Shown here: positions 1 to 6,610 of the stretch, in pieces | How positions within the stretch are numbered: position 1 is the first letter of the stretch | How the letters are laid out: the number at the start of each line of letters is the position of its first letter | Origin: an uncultured Clostridia bacterium | GTDB taxonomy: Bacteria; Bacillota; Clostridia; Acetivibrionales; CALMWN01 | Direction of reading: 5' to 3' | Assembly: GCA_937873555.1 (NCBI GenBank) | Contig: CALMWN010000002.1 | Location: forward strand, 1 to 6,610 | Length of the DNA: 6,610 nt | The notes under the pieces: model-generated | What the model saw: the letters and a program-made list of their open reading frames with translations, nothing else | Told to the model about the DNA's origin: nothing | Databases searched by the model: none | Position numbers and translations under genes: made by a program

Positions 1-2
1 AT

Positions 3-1019
3 GTTACTGTTGCCAATCCCAAATGGGTTAAAGCTGTCAAAGGTAACAAGGATGATACGAAAGATTCCAAATGGATTGGCGATCTTTTCCGCTTAGGGTT
101 GGTCCCCGGAAGCTATATCCCCAAAAAGCCAATCCGTATCTTGCGTGAGTACACTCGCTACCGTTACAAGCTTGTTTCCTGCAAAAGCAGTGAAAAAAAC
201 CGTTTTCAAAATGCCTTCACCGTGTGTAATGTAGCCCTTGATGCTGTCGTTTCCGACATGTTTGGCAAATCTGCCTCATCCATCACCGACTACTTAGTCA
301 CCTCTGATTCTTTTGATCCGAAACACTGCGCATCTCTTCTTCAGAGGTCTCTGAAGAAGAAAGCTTCCACTGTTATTGAATCTATCGATGGATATCAGAT
401 GACAGTGGAGCAAAAGGAACGTATTGTAATGGTTCGCTCTCACCTTGATTTTATCCAACAGTCCATCACAAAGTTGGATGAAAAGCTTGATAAGATGGTT
501 GTTCCTTACGAAAGTGCTATCAAGCTCCATTGTACCATCCCAGGAATTGATAGAGCTTCTGCCATCACTGTTATCTCGGAGATTGGCACTGATATGTCTC
601 AATTTGCCAACTCCAAACGCTTATGTTGTTGGGCTGGATTATCGCCCGGTAATAATGAGTCTGCTGGTAAGAAGAAGTCTGTTAGAATTTCACGTGCCGG
701 TGCTTACCTCAAACCTGCATTGGTGCAAATTGCCCATGCAGCCGTGAAATCTGACAAATCTCCTTACTACAAAATCAAATACGAGCGCATTTGCAAAAGG
801 AGGGGTAAAAAAAGAGCCATTATTGCAATCGCCAGGATGATACTCACCGCTATTTACAATATGTTTCTTACCGGTGAAGAGTGGAATCCAAGTGATCTTT
901 ACAAAATTGACATGCCTCAAGAAATGCTGGAAAAGCAGAAGCAAAAAGCTATTAAACAAGCTGCGAAGCTTCTGATTTCGCAAGGTATTATAAAAGCTTC
1001 TGACATTTCTTTGGCTTAA
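3..1019 (+). CDS. IS110-family transposase (DEDD/serine recombinase), 5'-truncated by the window edge
   Basis: This gene encodes the recombinase of an IS110-family insertion sequence. The reading frame is open from position 3 to the TAA at 1017-1019 (338 residues visible). A TTG at 99 is only an internal leucine, because the family-like sequence continues upstream of it (NPKWVKAVKGNKDD, then WIGDLFRLGLVPGSYIP). Asp codons at 54-56 and 63-65 (DxxD) fit the last two acidic residues of the RuvC-like DEDD catalytic domain; the first Asp and the Glu would lie left of the window. A helical linker follows, then the C-terminal Transposase_20-type domain with IPGIDRASA and WAGLSPGNNESAGKKKS. The Ser codon at 660-662 is in the position of the family's catalytic serine. 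A lysine/glutamine-rich tail closes the protein. No frameshift or internal stop is seen, so the visible part looks intact. About 70-80 N-terminal residues are probably missing. IS110 enzymes are known to be guided by an element-encoded bridge RNA. The family call is firm; the subgroup is not determined. Confidence 0.93.
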   Translation, partial: VTVANPKWVKAVKGNKDDTKDSKWIGDLFRLGLVPGSYIPKKPIRILREYTRYRYKLVSCKSSEKNRFQNAFTVCNVALDAVVSDMFGKSASSITDYLVTSDSFDPKHCASLLQRSLKKKASTVIESIDGYQMTVEQKERIVMVRSHLDFIQQSITKLDEKLDKMVVPYESAIKLHCTIPGIDRASAITVISEIGTDMSQFANSKRLCCWAGLSPGNNESAGKKKSVRISRAGAYLKPALVQIAHAAVKSDKSPYYKIKYERICKRRGKKRAIIAIARMILTAIYNMFLTGEEWNPSDLYKIDMPQEMLEKQKQKAIKQAAKLLISQGIIKASDISLA

Positions 1020-1104
1020 ATTATCATTATTAATTTTTCAAAGGTCAAATGTACCTTTATTTGAACATGCCCTTTTCTAGACTACATCAAGTTGTTTTTT
1101 CACG
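1020..1104. other. Intergenic stretch between the convergent transposase and menC genes
   Basis: These 85 nt separate the two stop codons. Apart from the inverted repeat at 1040-1058, I see no gene, no strong promoter and no GC-rich hairpin followed by a T-tract on either strand. The stretch must include the right end of the IS and possibly a few tens of bases of the original menC 3' flank. The original men terminator may have been displaced to the far side of the IS. Confidence 0.5.
1040..1058. repeat. Short inverted repeat downstream of the transposase gene
   Basis: AAAGGT (1040-1045) and ACCTTT (1053-1058) are perfect inverted 6-mers around a 7-nt loop. TTCA just outside the left arm can also pair with TGAA a few bases beyond the right arm, across a bulge. 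No run of T follows the stem on either strand, so it is a poor intrinsic terminator. It may be part of the IS right end, a weak terminator or chance in AT-rich DNA. Confidence 0.35.
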
Positions 1105-2214
1105 CTATTCACCACCCATTTTGATATAGTCAATGGTGATACTTTTTAATATATTTTCATCAATTTCTACACCCGAACCACAGCCTTTTGGTACTTTAAT
1201 CATACCATTTTCAACCGTGATTTCCGGTTTAATTATATCTTTTTCAAAGTATCGTTTTGACGATGATAAATCTCCGGGGATATAAGTATCTTTTAAACTC
1301 GCCAGATGAACATGCAATATTTTAGAAACACCGCTTTCAAGCATACTTCCTATCCAGTACTGAATATTATTTTTTCTGCACAACTCAATCATTTGCTTTG
1401 CATAATATATTCCGCCGACACGTCCCACTTTTATATTCGCAACTTTGAGAGCTTCTAACTCAATTGCAGTTTTTAGATCATCAACTGTTTGGATACTTTC
1501 ATCCAAACATATAGGGGTTTGCATTTTTTTTTGAAGTTTTTGTAATGCATGAAAATCTGCTGAATCGAGCGGTTCTTCCAAACAAAGCAAATTCAGTTCG
1601 TCAAATTTCATTAATTCGTCAATCTGTTCAATCTTATAACTTTTATTTGCATCTGCCAGTAATCGGATATCAGGATAGGCTTTTTTGATAGACTTTAACT
1701 TAATAAACCCATCCTCGGGTTTAATCTTTATTTTAAAGCGGATATATCCTTCTTTCAGATTATGGTCAATTTGTTTTATAAGGCTTGGAATATCTTGATC
1801 ACCCAGTGCAATTCCCGCATAAATCTCGTCATTGGTTTCCTCATTGAATACAACATCCATAACGGATTGTTTATGCCTCTTCGCATACAAATCTACCAAA
1901 GCATTTTCCAACCCGGCCAGCGCCATAGGATATGATACATCAAACCATTTATGTATATCAAACGGGTGTTTAACCTCTTTAGAAATCAGCCTTGGAGTAT
2001 GCTTGTTTATTAATATATGCTTAGAATCCAGCAATGTTTCATTCGTATAAAATGGTTCATTAAATGCAACTACTTCACCATAACCGTTATTCCCAAGTTC
2101 ATCTGCTGCTTTAATTATGATTGTTTCCCGATGCTTTACGGTGGCTTTTGATGTTTTAAATAAAAAATTCAGGGGCATTTTAATATGAAAAAGCTCTATT
2201 TTTTCAATCCGCAT
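1105..2214 (-). CDS. menC: o-Succinylbenzoate synthase (MenC)
   Basis: MenC dehydrates SHCHC to o-succinylbenzoate in menaquinone synthesis, in the cytoplasm. The 369-residue length is normal for the Gram-positive-type family (enolase superfamily). An N-terminal capping domain (about 1-125) precedes the barrel. The barrel carries the expected catalytic set: the KxK pair K161/K163 (in RFKIKIKP); metal ligands D188 (LLADAN), E213 (CLEEPL) and D238 (CLDES); and the opposite lysine K262 (ANIKVGRVGG). A later GSMLESGVS segment and a PGDLSSSKRYFEKDI segment are also typical. The ATG immediately follows the menE stop codon (TAAATG) and has an AGAGG site 8 nt upstream, so start choice is secure and translation is probably coupled to menE. 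It is the last men gene here. Some family members also racemise N-succinylamino acids, but the operon context points to OSB synthesis. Confidence 0.95.
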   Translation of the reverse strand: MRIEKIELFHIKMPLNFLFKTSKATVKHRETIIIKAADELGNNGYGEVVAFNEPFYTNETLLDSKHILINKHTPRLISKEVKHPFDIHKWFDVSYPMALAGLENALVDLYAKRHKQSVMDVVFNEETNDEIYAGIALGDQDIPSLIKQIDHNLKEGYIRFKIKIKPEDGFIKLKSIKKAYPDIRLLADANKSYKIEQIDELMKFDELNLLCLEEPLDSADFHALQKLQKKMQTPICLDESIQTVDDLKTAIELEALKVANIKVGRVGGIYYAKQMIELCRKNNIQYWIGSMLESGVSKILHVHLASLKDTYIPGDLSSSKRYFEKDIIKPEITVENGMIKVPKGCGSGVEIDENILKSITIDYIKMGGE

Positions 2215-3558
2215 TTAATCAACCTCTATTAAATTCTTTTTTAATACTTTGCCTGATGCATTTTTGGGAAGTTTATCCAAATAAATGATTTTTTTAGGAA
2301 GTTTATATTTTGCCAATCTTTCTGAAAGATATCCTAATATTGCTTCCTCATTTAACGAAGAAACTACGTAAAGCACAGGAACTTGCCCCCATTTTTCATC
2401 TTTCTTGCCAACGACTGCGCATTCAATTATTTGGGGATGTGCATACAGAACATTTTCAATTTCTTTCGGGTAAATATTTTCGCCACCGGATATAATTAAG
2501 TTTTGGCGGCGGTCAAGTATGTATAGAAATCCATTTTCATCAATAAAGCCCAGATCTTCTGTATTAAAGTAACCATTAATACTTTCTTTTCCAATATATC
2601 CGTCCATCAACATCGGACTTTTAACCAGAACTTCACCTATACCCTTTTCATCCGGATCTTGAATATGAATTTCTACTCCTTCTATCGGTAATCCTACAGA
2701 ATCAATTTTTTCCGGGTGCTCTAATACTGGAAAAGTTGTAGACTGGCTTGTTGTCTCTGTCATACCATAAGTTTTGTATATGGGAATGTTTTTTGAAATG
2801 CTTTTTTCAACCAGTGCTTTAGGGATAAACTCACCACCTACCAGCACTACACGTAAATTATGTTTCCCGATCCAGTTAATTATTCTATTTAACATGGTTG
2901 GTACGATGGATATCATATTGATTGTATTGCTTTCAATTAGTTTTATCACTTGATCTTCATCAAATTTTTCCAATATGGTAATCTGTGTCCCATTATACAA
3001 GCTTCGAATCAAGATCGCTAATCCGCTGATATGATACATTGGTAATATAACAAGCCAATTATCTTCATCTGTAACCCCTAAACTTTTTTGAGAAGCTTTT
3101 GCATGGGAATAAAACTGTCTCCATCGAACAGGAACAGATTTAAATTCACCTGTTGTAGCACTTGTATTCATGATAACTGCAATTTTCTCTTCATCAAATT
3201 CTTCAACTAGTTTTATATTTTCCTTTTTATTTTGATATACTTCGTTAAACGGTATGAAACTTTCGTCACAGGAAAAAACAACTTGAATGTTTAATACTTT
3301 CAATTGTTTTTCTATTTCTTCGGTTGTCAAGTGTGCATTCAACATCAACACTTCTTTTCCTGAACATATAAGCGCCAAAAAAAATAATGCCATATCCACT
3401 GAGTTGCCTGAGTAAATAGCAACCCTTCCCTCACTTTTCACATAGGAAGACAGTTTTCCGGCCAAATCTTCTACCTTCTCATAAACTTCACTGAATGTCA
3501 GATGATTAATAAATTTTTTATTTGGTTTTTCAAAATTAAGCTTTTTAAGCCAATTCAT
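2215..3558 (-). CDS. menE: o-Succinylbenzoate-CoA ligase (MenE)
   Basis: MenE activates o-succinylbenzoate with ATP and CoA to OSB-CoA through an acyl-adenylate. It belongs to the ANL (acyl-CoA synthetase) superfamily, and at 447 residues it is compact compared with about 480-490 for the Bacillus and Staphylococcus enzymes. Visible motifs are LPMYHISGL (172-180), VLVGGEF (238-244), the adenine-binding YGMTET (264-269), the hinge region DRRQNLIISGGENIYPKEIE (349-368) and the C-terminal catalytic lysine K437 in NASGKVLKK. Two signatures are unusual. The phosphate-binding loop reads TSATTGEFK (132-140) instead of the common TSGTTGxPK. The ribose-binding motif reads TED (333-335) instead of TGD, although its Asp is kept. 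The frame is intact and the other motifs are present, so I expect a working enzyme. The ATG has an AGGTGA site 4 nt upstream. The gene follows menB after 30 nt and abuts menC. Confidence 0.94.
   Translation of the reverse strand: MNWLKKLNFEKPNKKFINHLTFSEVYEKVEDLAGKLSSYVKSEGRVAIYSGNSVDMALFFLALICSGKEVLMLNAHLTTEEIEKQLKVLNIQVVFSCDESFIPFNEVYQNKKENIKLVEEFDEEKIAVIMNTSATTGEFKSVPVRWRQFYSHAKASQKSLGVTDEDNWLVILPMYHISGLAILIRSLYNGTQITILEKFDEDQVIKLIESNTINMISIVPTMLNRIINWIGKHNLRVVLVGGEFIPKALVEKSISKNIPIYKTYGMTETTSQSTTFPVLEHPEKIDSVGLPIEGVEIHIQDPDEKGIGEVLVKSPMLMDGYIGKESINGYFNTEDLGFIDENGFLYILDRRQNLIISGGENIYPKEIENVLYAHPQIIECAVVGKKDEKWGQVPVLYVVSSLNEEAILGYLSERLAKYKLPKKIIYLDKLPKNASGKVLKKNLIEVD
2223..2227 (-). promoter_or_regulatory. 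Ribosome binding site of menC, inside the end of menE
   Basis: The minus strand reads AGAGG followed by an 8-nt spacer (TTGATTAA) and then ATG. The site lies within the last codons of menE, and the menE stop codon directly abuts the menC start. This supports the annotated start and suggests translational coupling. Confidence 0.7.
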
Positions 3559-3562
3559 TTTA

Positions 3563-3568
3563 TCACCT
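3563..3568 (-). promoter_or_regulatory. Ribosome binding site of menE
   Basis: The minus strand reads AGGTGA, then TAAA, then ATG. AGGTGAT is complementary to the Bacillota 16S rRNA tail. The site lies in the 30-nt menB-menE spacer, the only real gap inside the operon, and it fixes the menE start. Confidence 0.75.
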
Positions 3569-3588
3569 ATATGATTTATTTATAGTAT

Positions 3589-4431
3589 TTACGGAAACTT
3601 AGGGAACTTTTTAAAATCGGGTTTCCGTTTTTCAATAAATGCATTTCGTCCTTCTTTTGCTTCATCTGTAGTATAATATAACAATGTGGCATCTCCCGCC
3701 AACTGCTGCAAGCCGGCTAATCCATCTGTATCTGCATTGAACGATGCTTTCAGAAAACGTAATGCCGTAGGCGAATGTTGTAAGATTTCCTTTGCCCATT
3801 TAACGGTTTCTTCCTCCAGCTCATCGAATGGAACAACGGTATTTACCAGCCCCATATCAAGGGCTTGCTTCGCAGTATATTGACGGCACAAATACCATAT
3901 TTCACGCGCTTTTTTATGGCCGATAATACGTGCTAAATACCCGGCGCCATATCCGGCATCAAAAGAACCTACTTTGGGTCCTGTTTGCCCGAATTTGGCA
4001 TTCTCAGAGGCAATCGTCAAATCACAAACGATATGCAATACATGTCCTCCTCCGATTGCATATCCATTAACCATGGCAATGACCGGTTTTGGAATAATAC
4101 GGATCAGGTGCTGCAAATCTAAAACATTTAAACGCGGAATCCGGTCATCTCCTACATAACCCCCATGTCCCCGTACACTTTGATCTCCTCCGGAACAAAA
4201 TGCTTCTTTATCCTCACCTTTTCCATGATTTGCACCTGTTAAAATAATGACACCGATTTCATTGTCTTCACGGGCTACCGTAAAAGCATCGATTAATTCC
4301 ATAATTGTTTTGGGACGGAATGCATTACGCACCTCAGGACGGTTTATAGTTATCTTTGCAATTCCATCATATGTTTCATAATAAATGTCTTCATAATTGC
4401 GGTTTATTTCTTTCCAAGGGAATTGATTCAT
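3589..4431 (-). CDS. menB: 1,4-Dihydroxy-2-naphthoyl-CoA synthase (MenB)
   Basis: MenB performs the intramolecular Claisen (Dieckmann-type) ring closure of OSB-CoA to DHNA-CoA. It is a crotonase-fold protein of 280 residues, close to the usual 270-285. Diagnostic segments are INRPEVRNAF (29-38), FCSGGDQSVRGHGGYVGDD (78-96), GYAIGGGHVLHIVCDLTIA (123-141), FGQTGPKVGSFDAGYG (147-162), REIWYLCRQY (176-185) and YYTTDEAKEGRNAF (252-265). Gly151 in QTG marks the type I, bicarbonate-dependent subclass; type II enzymes carry Asp there. D158 and Y253 occupy the positions of conserved catalytic residues. Compared with my memory of B. subtilis MenB, an insertion of about five residues (around ANHGKGEDKE, 67-76) precedes the FCSGGDQ motif. 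The ATG overlaps the menH stop (ATGA) and has a strong AAGGAG site 7 nt upstream, so the two genes are probably translationally coupled. Confidence 0.97.
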   Translation of the reverse strand: MNQFPWKEINRNYEDIYYETYDGIAKITINRPEVRNAFRPKTIMELIDAFTVAREDNEIGVIILTGANHGKGEDKEAFCSGGDQSVRGHGGYVGDDRIPRLNVLDLQHLIRIIPKPVIAMVNGYAIGGGHVLHIVCDLTIASENAKFGQTGPKVGSFDAGYGAGYLARIIGHKKAREIWYLCRQYTAKQALDMGLVNTVVPFDELEEETVKWAKEILQHSPTALRFLKASFNADTDGLAGLQQLAGDATLLYYTTDEAKEGRNAFIEKRKPDFKKFPKFP

Positions 4432-5234
4432 GTTGCTGCTCCTTCTAAAAATTGTTTTAAAATCTTCTCAAAAGCACCAGGATTTTCAATATGGGTATTA
4501 TGACCGCATCCTGCTATTATTACATGCTTTACATTTGTGTTCAACTTTTCAAATTCACTGCCTGTTTGCCGATATTTTTCGTCAAATTCCCCACTTATAT
4601 ATAATATGGGCATGGGCAAACCGGCTATTTGGTTTTTCAAACAAGGGAATATGCCTTGTCCGGTGCACAGCAAAGTGTTTGAAAGCGCATGAGGCACATT
4701 TGATAAACGCCTGTTGCTTATTTCATCGGTAATGGTTTTCGGTAACTTTCTTTGCGATGCAAAAATACTCAAGCTGCTCCAATATTGATTAAACCATATA
4801 ATCCCATTTTCCCGTATGTTTTTTGCTAAATTCGAATCGTCTCTACGACGTTTTAAGCGGTTTTCAAATCCACATTCCCCATAAGACGCACTTTCCAGGA
4901 TCAGCGTATCAATTTCACCGGGATATGCTAATGCATAGGCTAATGCGATTCGTCCACCCATCGAGTAACCTGCTATTGAATATTTTTTTAAACCAAGCTG
5001 AAAAATAAGCTGATTTAAATGTTTAACCATTACTTTCAAGCGGTAGTATTTACGCCTGTACGGTTTGTCACTTTTTCCGTGCCCGATAAGATCTACCAGT
5101 ATCAGTTGGTATCCCTCTAATTTAATGAAATCCCATGTGCTTAGATTTTCTGAAAAGCCATGTAAAAAGACAATAGGCTTTCCTTCTCCTATTATTTGAA
5201 GATGATATTTAATGCTTTCAATCTCAAAAATCAT
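4428..5234 (-). CDS. menH: 2-Succinyl-6-hydroxy-2,4-cyclohexadiene-1-carboxylate (SHCHC) synthase (MenH)
   Basis: MenH eliminates pyruvate from the MenD product SEPHCHC to give SHCHC. It is an alpha/beta-hydrolase of 268 residues, a normal length. The oxyanion-region motif FLHGFSENLSTW (23-34) and DLIGHGKSDKP (48-58) precede the nucleophile elbow GYSMGGR (89-95), with Ser91 as nucleophile. The acid is probably Asp218 in SGEFDEKY, and His245 in GCGHNTHIENP completes the triad. Fold and triad alone would only say alpha/beta-hydrolase. The place between menD and menB, as in B. subtilis, makes MenH the clear assignment. The ATG lies 9 nt after the menD stop with a weak AGGAT site that overlaps that stop, and the gene's own stop overlaps the menB start. 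Confidence 0.9.
   Translation of the reverse strand: MIFEIESIKYHLQIIGEGKPIVFLHGFSENLSTWDFIKLEGYQLILVDLIGHGKSDKPYRRKYYRLKVMVKHLNQLIFQLGLKKYSIAGYSMGGRIALAYALAYPGEIDTLILESASYGECGFENRLKRRRDDSNLAKNIRENGIIWFNQYWSSLSIFASQRKLPKTITDEISNRRLSNVPHALSNTLLCTGQGIFPCLKNQIAGLPMPILYISGEFDEKYRQTGSEFEKLNTNVKHVIIAGCGHNTHIENPGAFEKILKQFLEGAAT
4439..4444 (-). promoter_or_regulatory. Ribosome binding site of menB, inside the end of menH
   Basis: The minus strand reads AAGGAG, a 7-nt spacer (CAGCAAC), then ATG. It is the strongest Shine-Dalgarno match in the window and lies in the last codons of menH, supporting the overlapping menB start and efficient menB translation. Confidence 0.75.
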
Positions 5235-5243
5235 AACGGCATC

Positions 5244-6610
5244 CTATAATGTTGTATACTTGTCATGCAATATTTTGCTTAACTCCGAATCAATTTTTAC
5301 TTCAATCAACTTAATTCCTTTTAAAGCCAACGCTTGACTGAAAAAGTTTTCAAATACCTGATAATCCTTTGCTTCATAGTATTTTATATCATACAAAATT
5401 TTTACGCCTTCAAAGTTGATACCATGCGGTGTCAGGAATAAATAGTCAAAATGTTTCTCTTTATGCTGCGGTAAATACCTGAATATTCCTCCTCCATTAT
5501 TATTAAATAATACGATAAGCAAATTCAAGCTGTGTGTTTTCCCAACCAGCAATCCGTTCAAGTCATGATAAAACGCTAAATCTCCCGTTAAAAGAACAGT
5601 TGGTTTATTTGATGCAGACACTCCCAGTGCAGAGGAAACCGTACCATCGATTCCATTTGCCCCTCTGTTGCACAATACTTTGACATCTTGATTACGCGCT
5701 TCAAAGAAGTAATCCATATCACGGATCGGCATACTATTTGCCACAAACAACCGGCTTTCCGGCGGCAGCATATTTTGCATCATTTGAATCAGTTTACCTT
5801 CAAACAGGTTAATCTCATCTTTTGCAGTATTTAATCTATCACGCATTTGCTTTTGATAGTCTACCCACTTGTCCAAATATTCCGTGTTGCCATTTTGTAT
5901 ATGGATAGTCTTTGCAAACGCTCCTGGTGATGAAATAATATATTTATTTGTCGAGAGAGAAGGGTTGTAATATTGAAAAGTTTCAGCCACCTGTAAATAC
6001 AAAACATTTTGATGCATGGATAAAAATTGCTGCAACCGTTTTGATACGGGTACTTGTCCAAAATGAATGATAAATTGAGGTTCTAATTCTTTTTTGATAG
6101 TATCATCCTTAAGAAATGCATCATAACTATCGATAATAATATTTTTTGAGAAATTTCGCAAATTTGAAATTGGATCAGCTAATACAGGAGCTTTCAAACG
6201 TTCTCCCAACTCCAATATTTCATCATGATAGTTTGAATAAGCGTCTCCGCCGCAAAGGATAAGCCCATTCTTATTTTTAAAAACAGAATCGTCAAATGAA
6301 AAAAGATTTTCTCCTTTCAGGCATTCAAATTTACTGTTTTGACGCCCTTTAGTGAAATCTAATTTGCTTAAATCCGGAATTAAAGGCTCACGAATCGGTA
6401 CGTTAATATGAGCTGGACCATATCCTTTTGACATGGCACTTGAATATGCTTTTTGCATCACCACACGCACATATCCGTACATAGTTTCTTTTTCTTCAGG
6501 CAATGATAATTCTTCATAATATTTTACATAGTTATTAAATATTTGGTTTTGATCAATTGATTGAGGTGCACCGACATGGCGTAATTCATGCGGACGGTCC
6601 GCTGTTAAAA
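5244..6610 (-). CDS. menD: SEPHCHC synthase (MenD), N-terminus cut by the window edge
   Basis: MenD is a thiamine-diphosphate enzyme that adds the succinic semialdehyde-ThDP unit from 2-oxoglutarate to isochorismate, forming SEPHCHC; it is the first committed step of menaquinone synthesis. The frame is open from the right edge to TAG at 5244-5246, giving 454 full codons. The TTG at 6501-6503 is an internal Leu, since upstream codons read LTADRPHELRHVGAPQSIDQ, a MenD signature. Numbered from that first Leu, further hallmarks are GPAHINVPIREPL (64-76), APVLADPISNLR (140-151), NSMPIRDMD (291-299), NRGANGIDG (314-322), the ThDP/metal motif GDLAFYHDLNG (342-352) and NNNGGGIF (369-376). Compared with the roughly 556-residue E. 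coli enzyme, about 100 residues are missing, including the region of the cofactor-activating Glu. There is no internal stop or frameshift. The gene is upstream of menH by 9 nt; menF would be expected before it. Confidence 0.96.
   Translation of the reverse strand, partial: LTADRPHELRHVGAPQSIDQNQIFNNYVKYYEELSLPEEKETMYGYVRVVMQKAYSSAMSKGYGPAHINVPIREPLIPDLSKLDFTKGRQNSKFECLKGENLFSFDDSVFKNKNGLILCGGDAYSNYHDEILELGERLKAPVLADPISNLRNFSKNIIIDSYDAFLKDDTIKKELEPQFIIHFGQVPVSKRLQQFLSMHQNVLYLQVAETFQYYNPSLSTNKYIISSPGAFAKTIHIQNGNTEYLDKWVDYQKQMRDRLNTAKDEINLFEGKLIQMMQNMLPPESRLFVANSMPIRDMDYFFEARNQDVKVLCNRGANGIDGTVSSALGVSASNKPTVLLTGDLAFYHDLNGLLVGKTHSLNLLIVLFNNNGGGIFRYLPQHKEKHFDYLFLTPHGINFEGVKILYDIKYYEAKDYQVFENFFSQALALKGIKLIEVKIDSELSKILHDKYTTL

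Larger units (their letters stand above)
1..1104 (+). mobile_element. Right part of an IS110-family insertion sequence; right boundary unresolved within 1020-1104
   Basis: The element is inferred from the transposase gene. Its left end and upstream non-coding region are outside the window. IS110-group elements lack clear terminal inverted repeats and usually make no target duplication, so the right junction cannot be fixed from one sequence. It must fall after the transposase stop at 1019 and, because menC appears complete, before its stop codon at 1105. The end given here is therefore an upper limit. The element lies convergent to the men operon and does not visibly interrupt a gene. Confidence 0.6.

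Noticed and set aside
1..96. ATG at position 1 opening a short frame-1 ORF
   Set aside because: It stops at about 94-96 and its product resembles nothing, while frame 3 over the same bases reads as IS110 transposase sequence continuous with the downstream gene.
99..101. TTG at 99 as the transposase start
   Set aside because: The frame is open to the left edge and encodes conserved family residues, including the DxxD pair, before this codon.
294..983. ORFs of about 100 codons antisense to or out of frame with the transposase gene
   Set aside because: They overlap a well-supported coding frame, have no recognisable domains and no convincing ribosome binding sites.
1040..1058. Intrinsic terminator at the inverted repeat
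   Set aside because: The stem is only 6 bp, AT-rich, and not followed by a T-run on either strand; kept only as a repeat.
1832..5008. Plus-strand ORFs of 60-100 codons across the men genes
   Set aside because: They are antisense shadows of conserved menC, menE, menB and menH frames, with low-complexity or hydrophobic translations and no family resemblance.
6501..6503. TTG at 6501-6503 as the menD start
   Set aside because: The frame continues to the right edge with a clear MenD signature (TADRPHELR...GAPQSIDQ), so this is an internal leucine.
1..6610. CRISPR array, tRNA/rRNA genes, riboswitch, phage or defence system
   Set aside because: No regular direct repeats, no tRNA-like cloverleaf and no long structured leader were seen, and nearly all of the sequence is accounted for by the transposase and men genes. 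I did not find a novel system.

Overview
The window holds two unrelated pieces of DNA that meet tail to tail. Positions 3-1019 on the plus strand carry the downstream three quarters or so of an IS110-family transposase gene, cut by the left edge. Positions 1105-6610 on the minus strand carry five consecutive menaquinone (vitamin K2) genes, transcribed right to left as menD (5' end cut by the right edge), menH, menB, menE and menC.

The likely host is a low-GC Bacillota (Firmicutes) bacterium. The order menD-H-B-E-C is the classic menFDHBEC order of Bacillales. The MenB protein is very close to my memory of the Bacillus subtilis enzyme, and MenE resembles the staphylococcal type. The DNA is AT-rich and the ribosome binding sites are of AGGAG/AGGTGA type. 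I cannot name the genus. No 16S rRNA or other marker is present.

The men genes form one tightly packed unit. The gaps are 9 nt (menD-menH), a 4-nt ATGA overlap (menH-menB), 30 nt (menB-menE) and 0 nt (menE-menC). No internal promoter or terminator is evident. In pathway order, MenD joins isochorismate and 2-oxoglutarate to give SEPHCHC, and MenH eliminates pyruvate to give SHCHC. MenC dehydrates SHCHC to o-succinylbenzoate (OSB), MenE activates OSB to OSB-CoA, and MenB closes the ring to 1,4-dihydroxy-2-naphthoyl-CoA. The isochorismate synthase gene (menF) would be expected just beyond the right edge. The later steps (thioesterase, MenA, MenG/UbiE) are not in the window. The organism is therefore probably able to make menaquinone for respiratory electron transport.

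The 85-nt stretch 1020-1104 between the two parts must contain the right end of the IS, plus whatever 3' flank of menC remains. It holds one weak inverted repeat and no convincing intrinsic terminator. I see no undescribed biological system. The points most worth a second look are the altered ATP-binding signatures of MenE and the IS110 element lying directly downstream of, and convergent with, the men operon.
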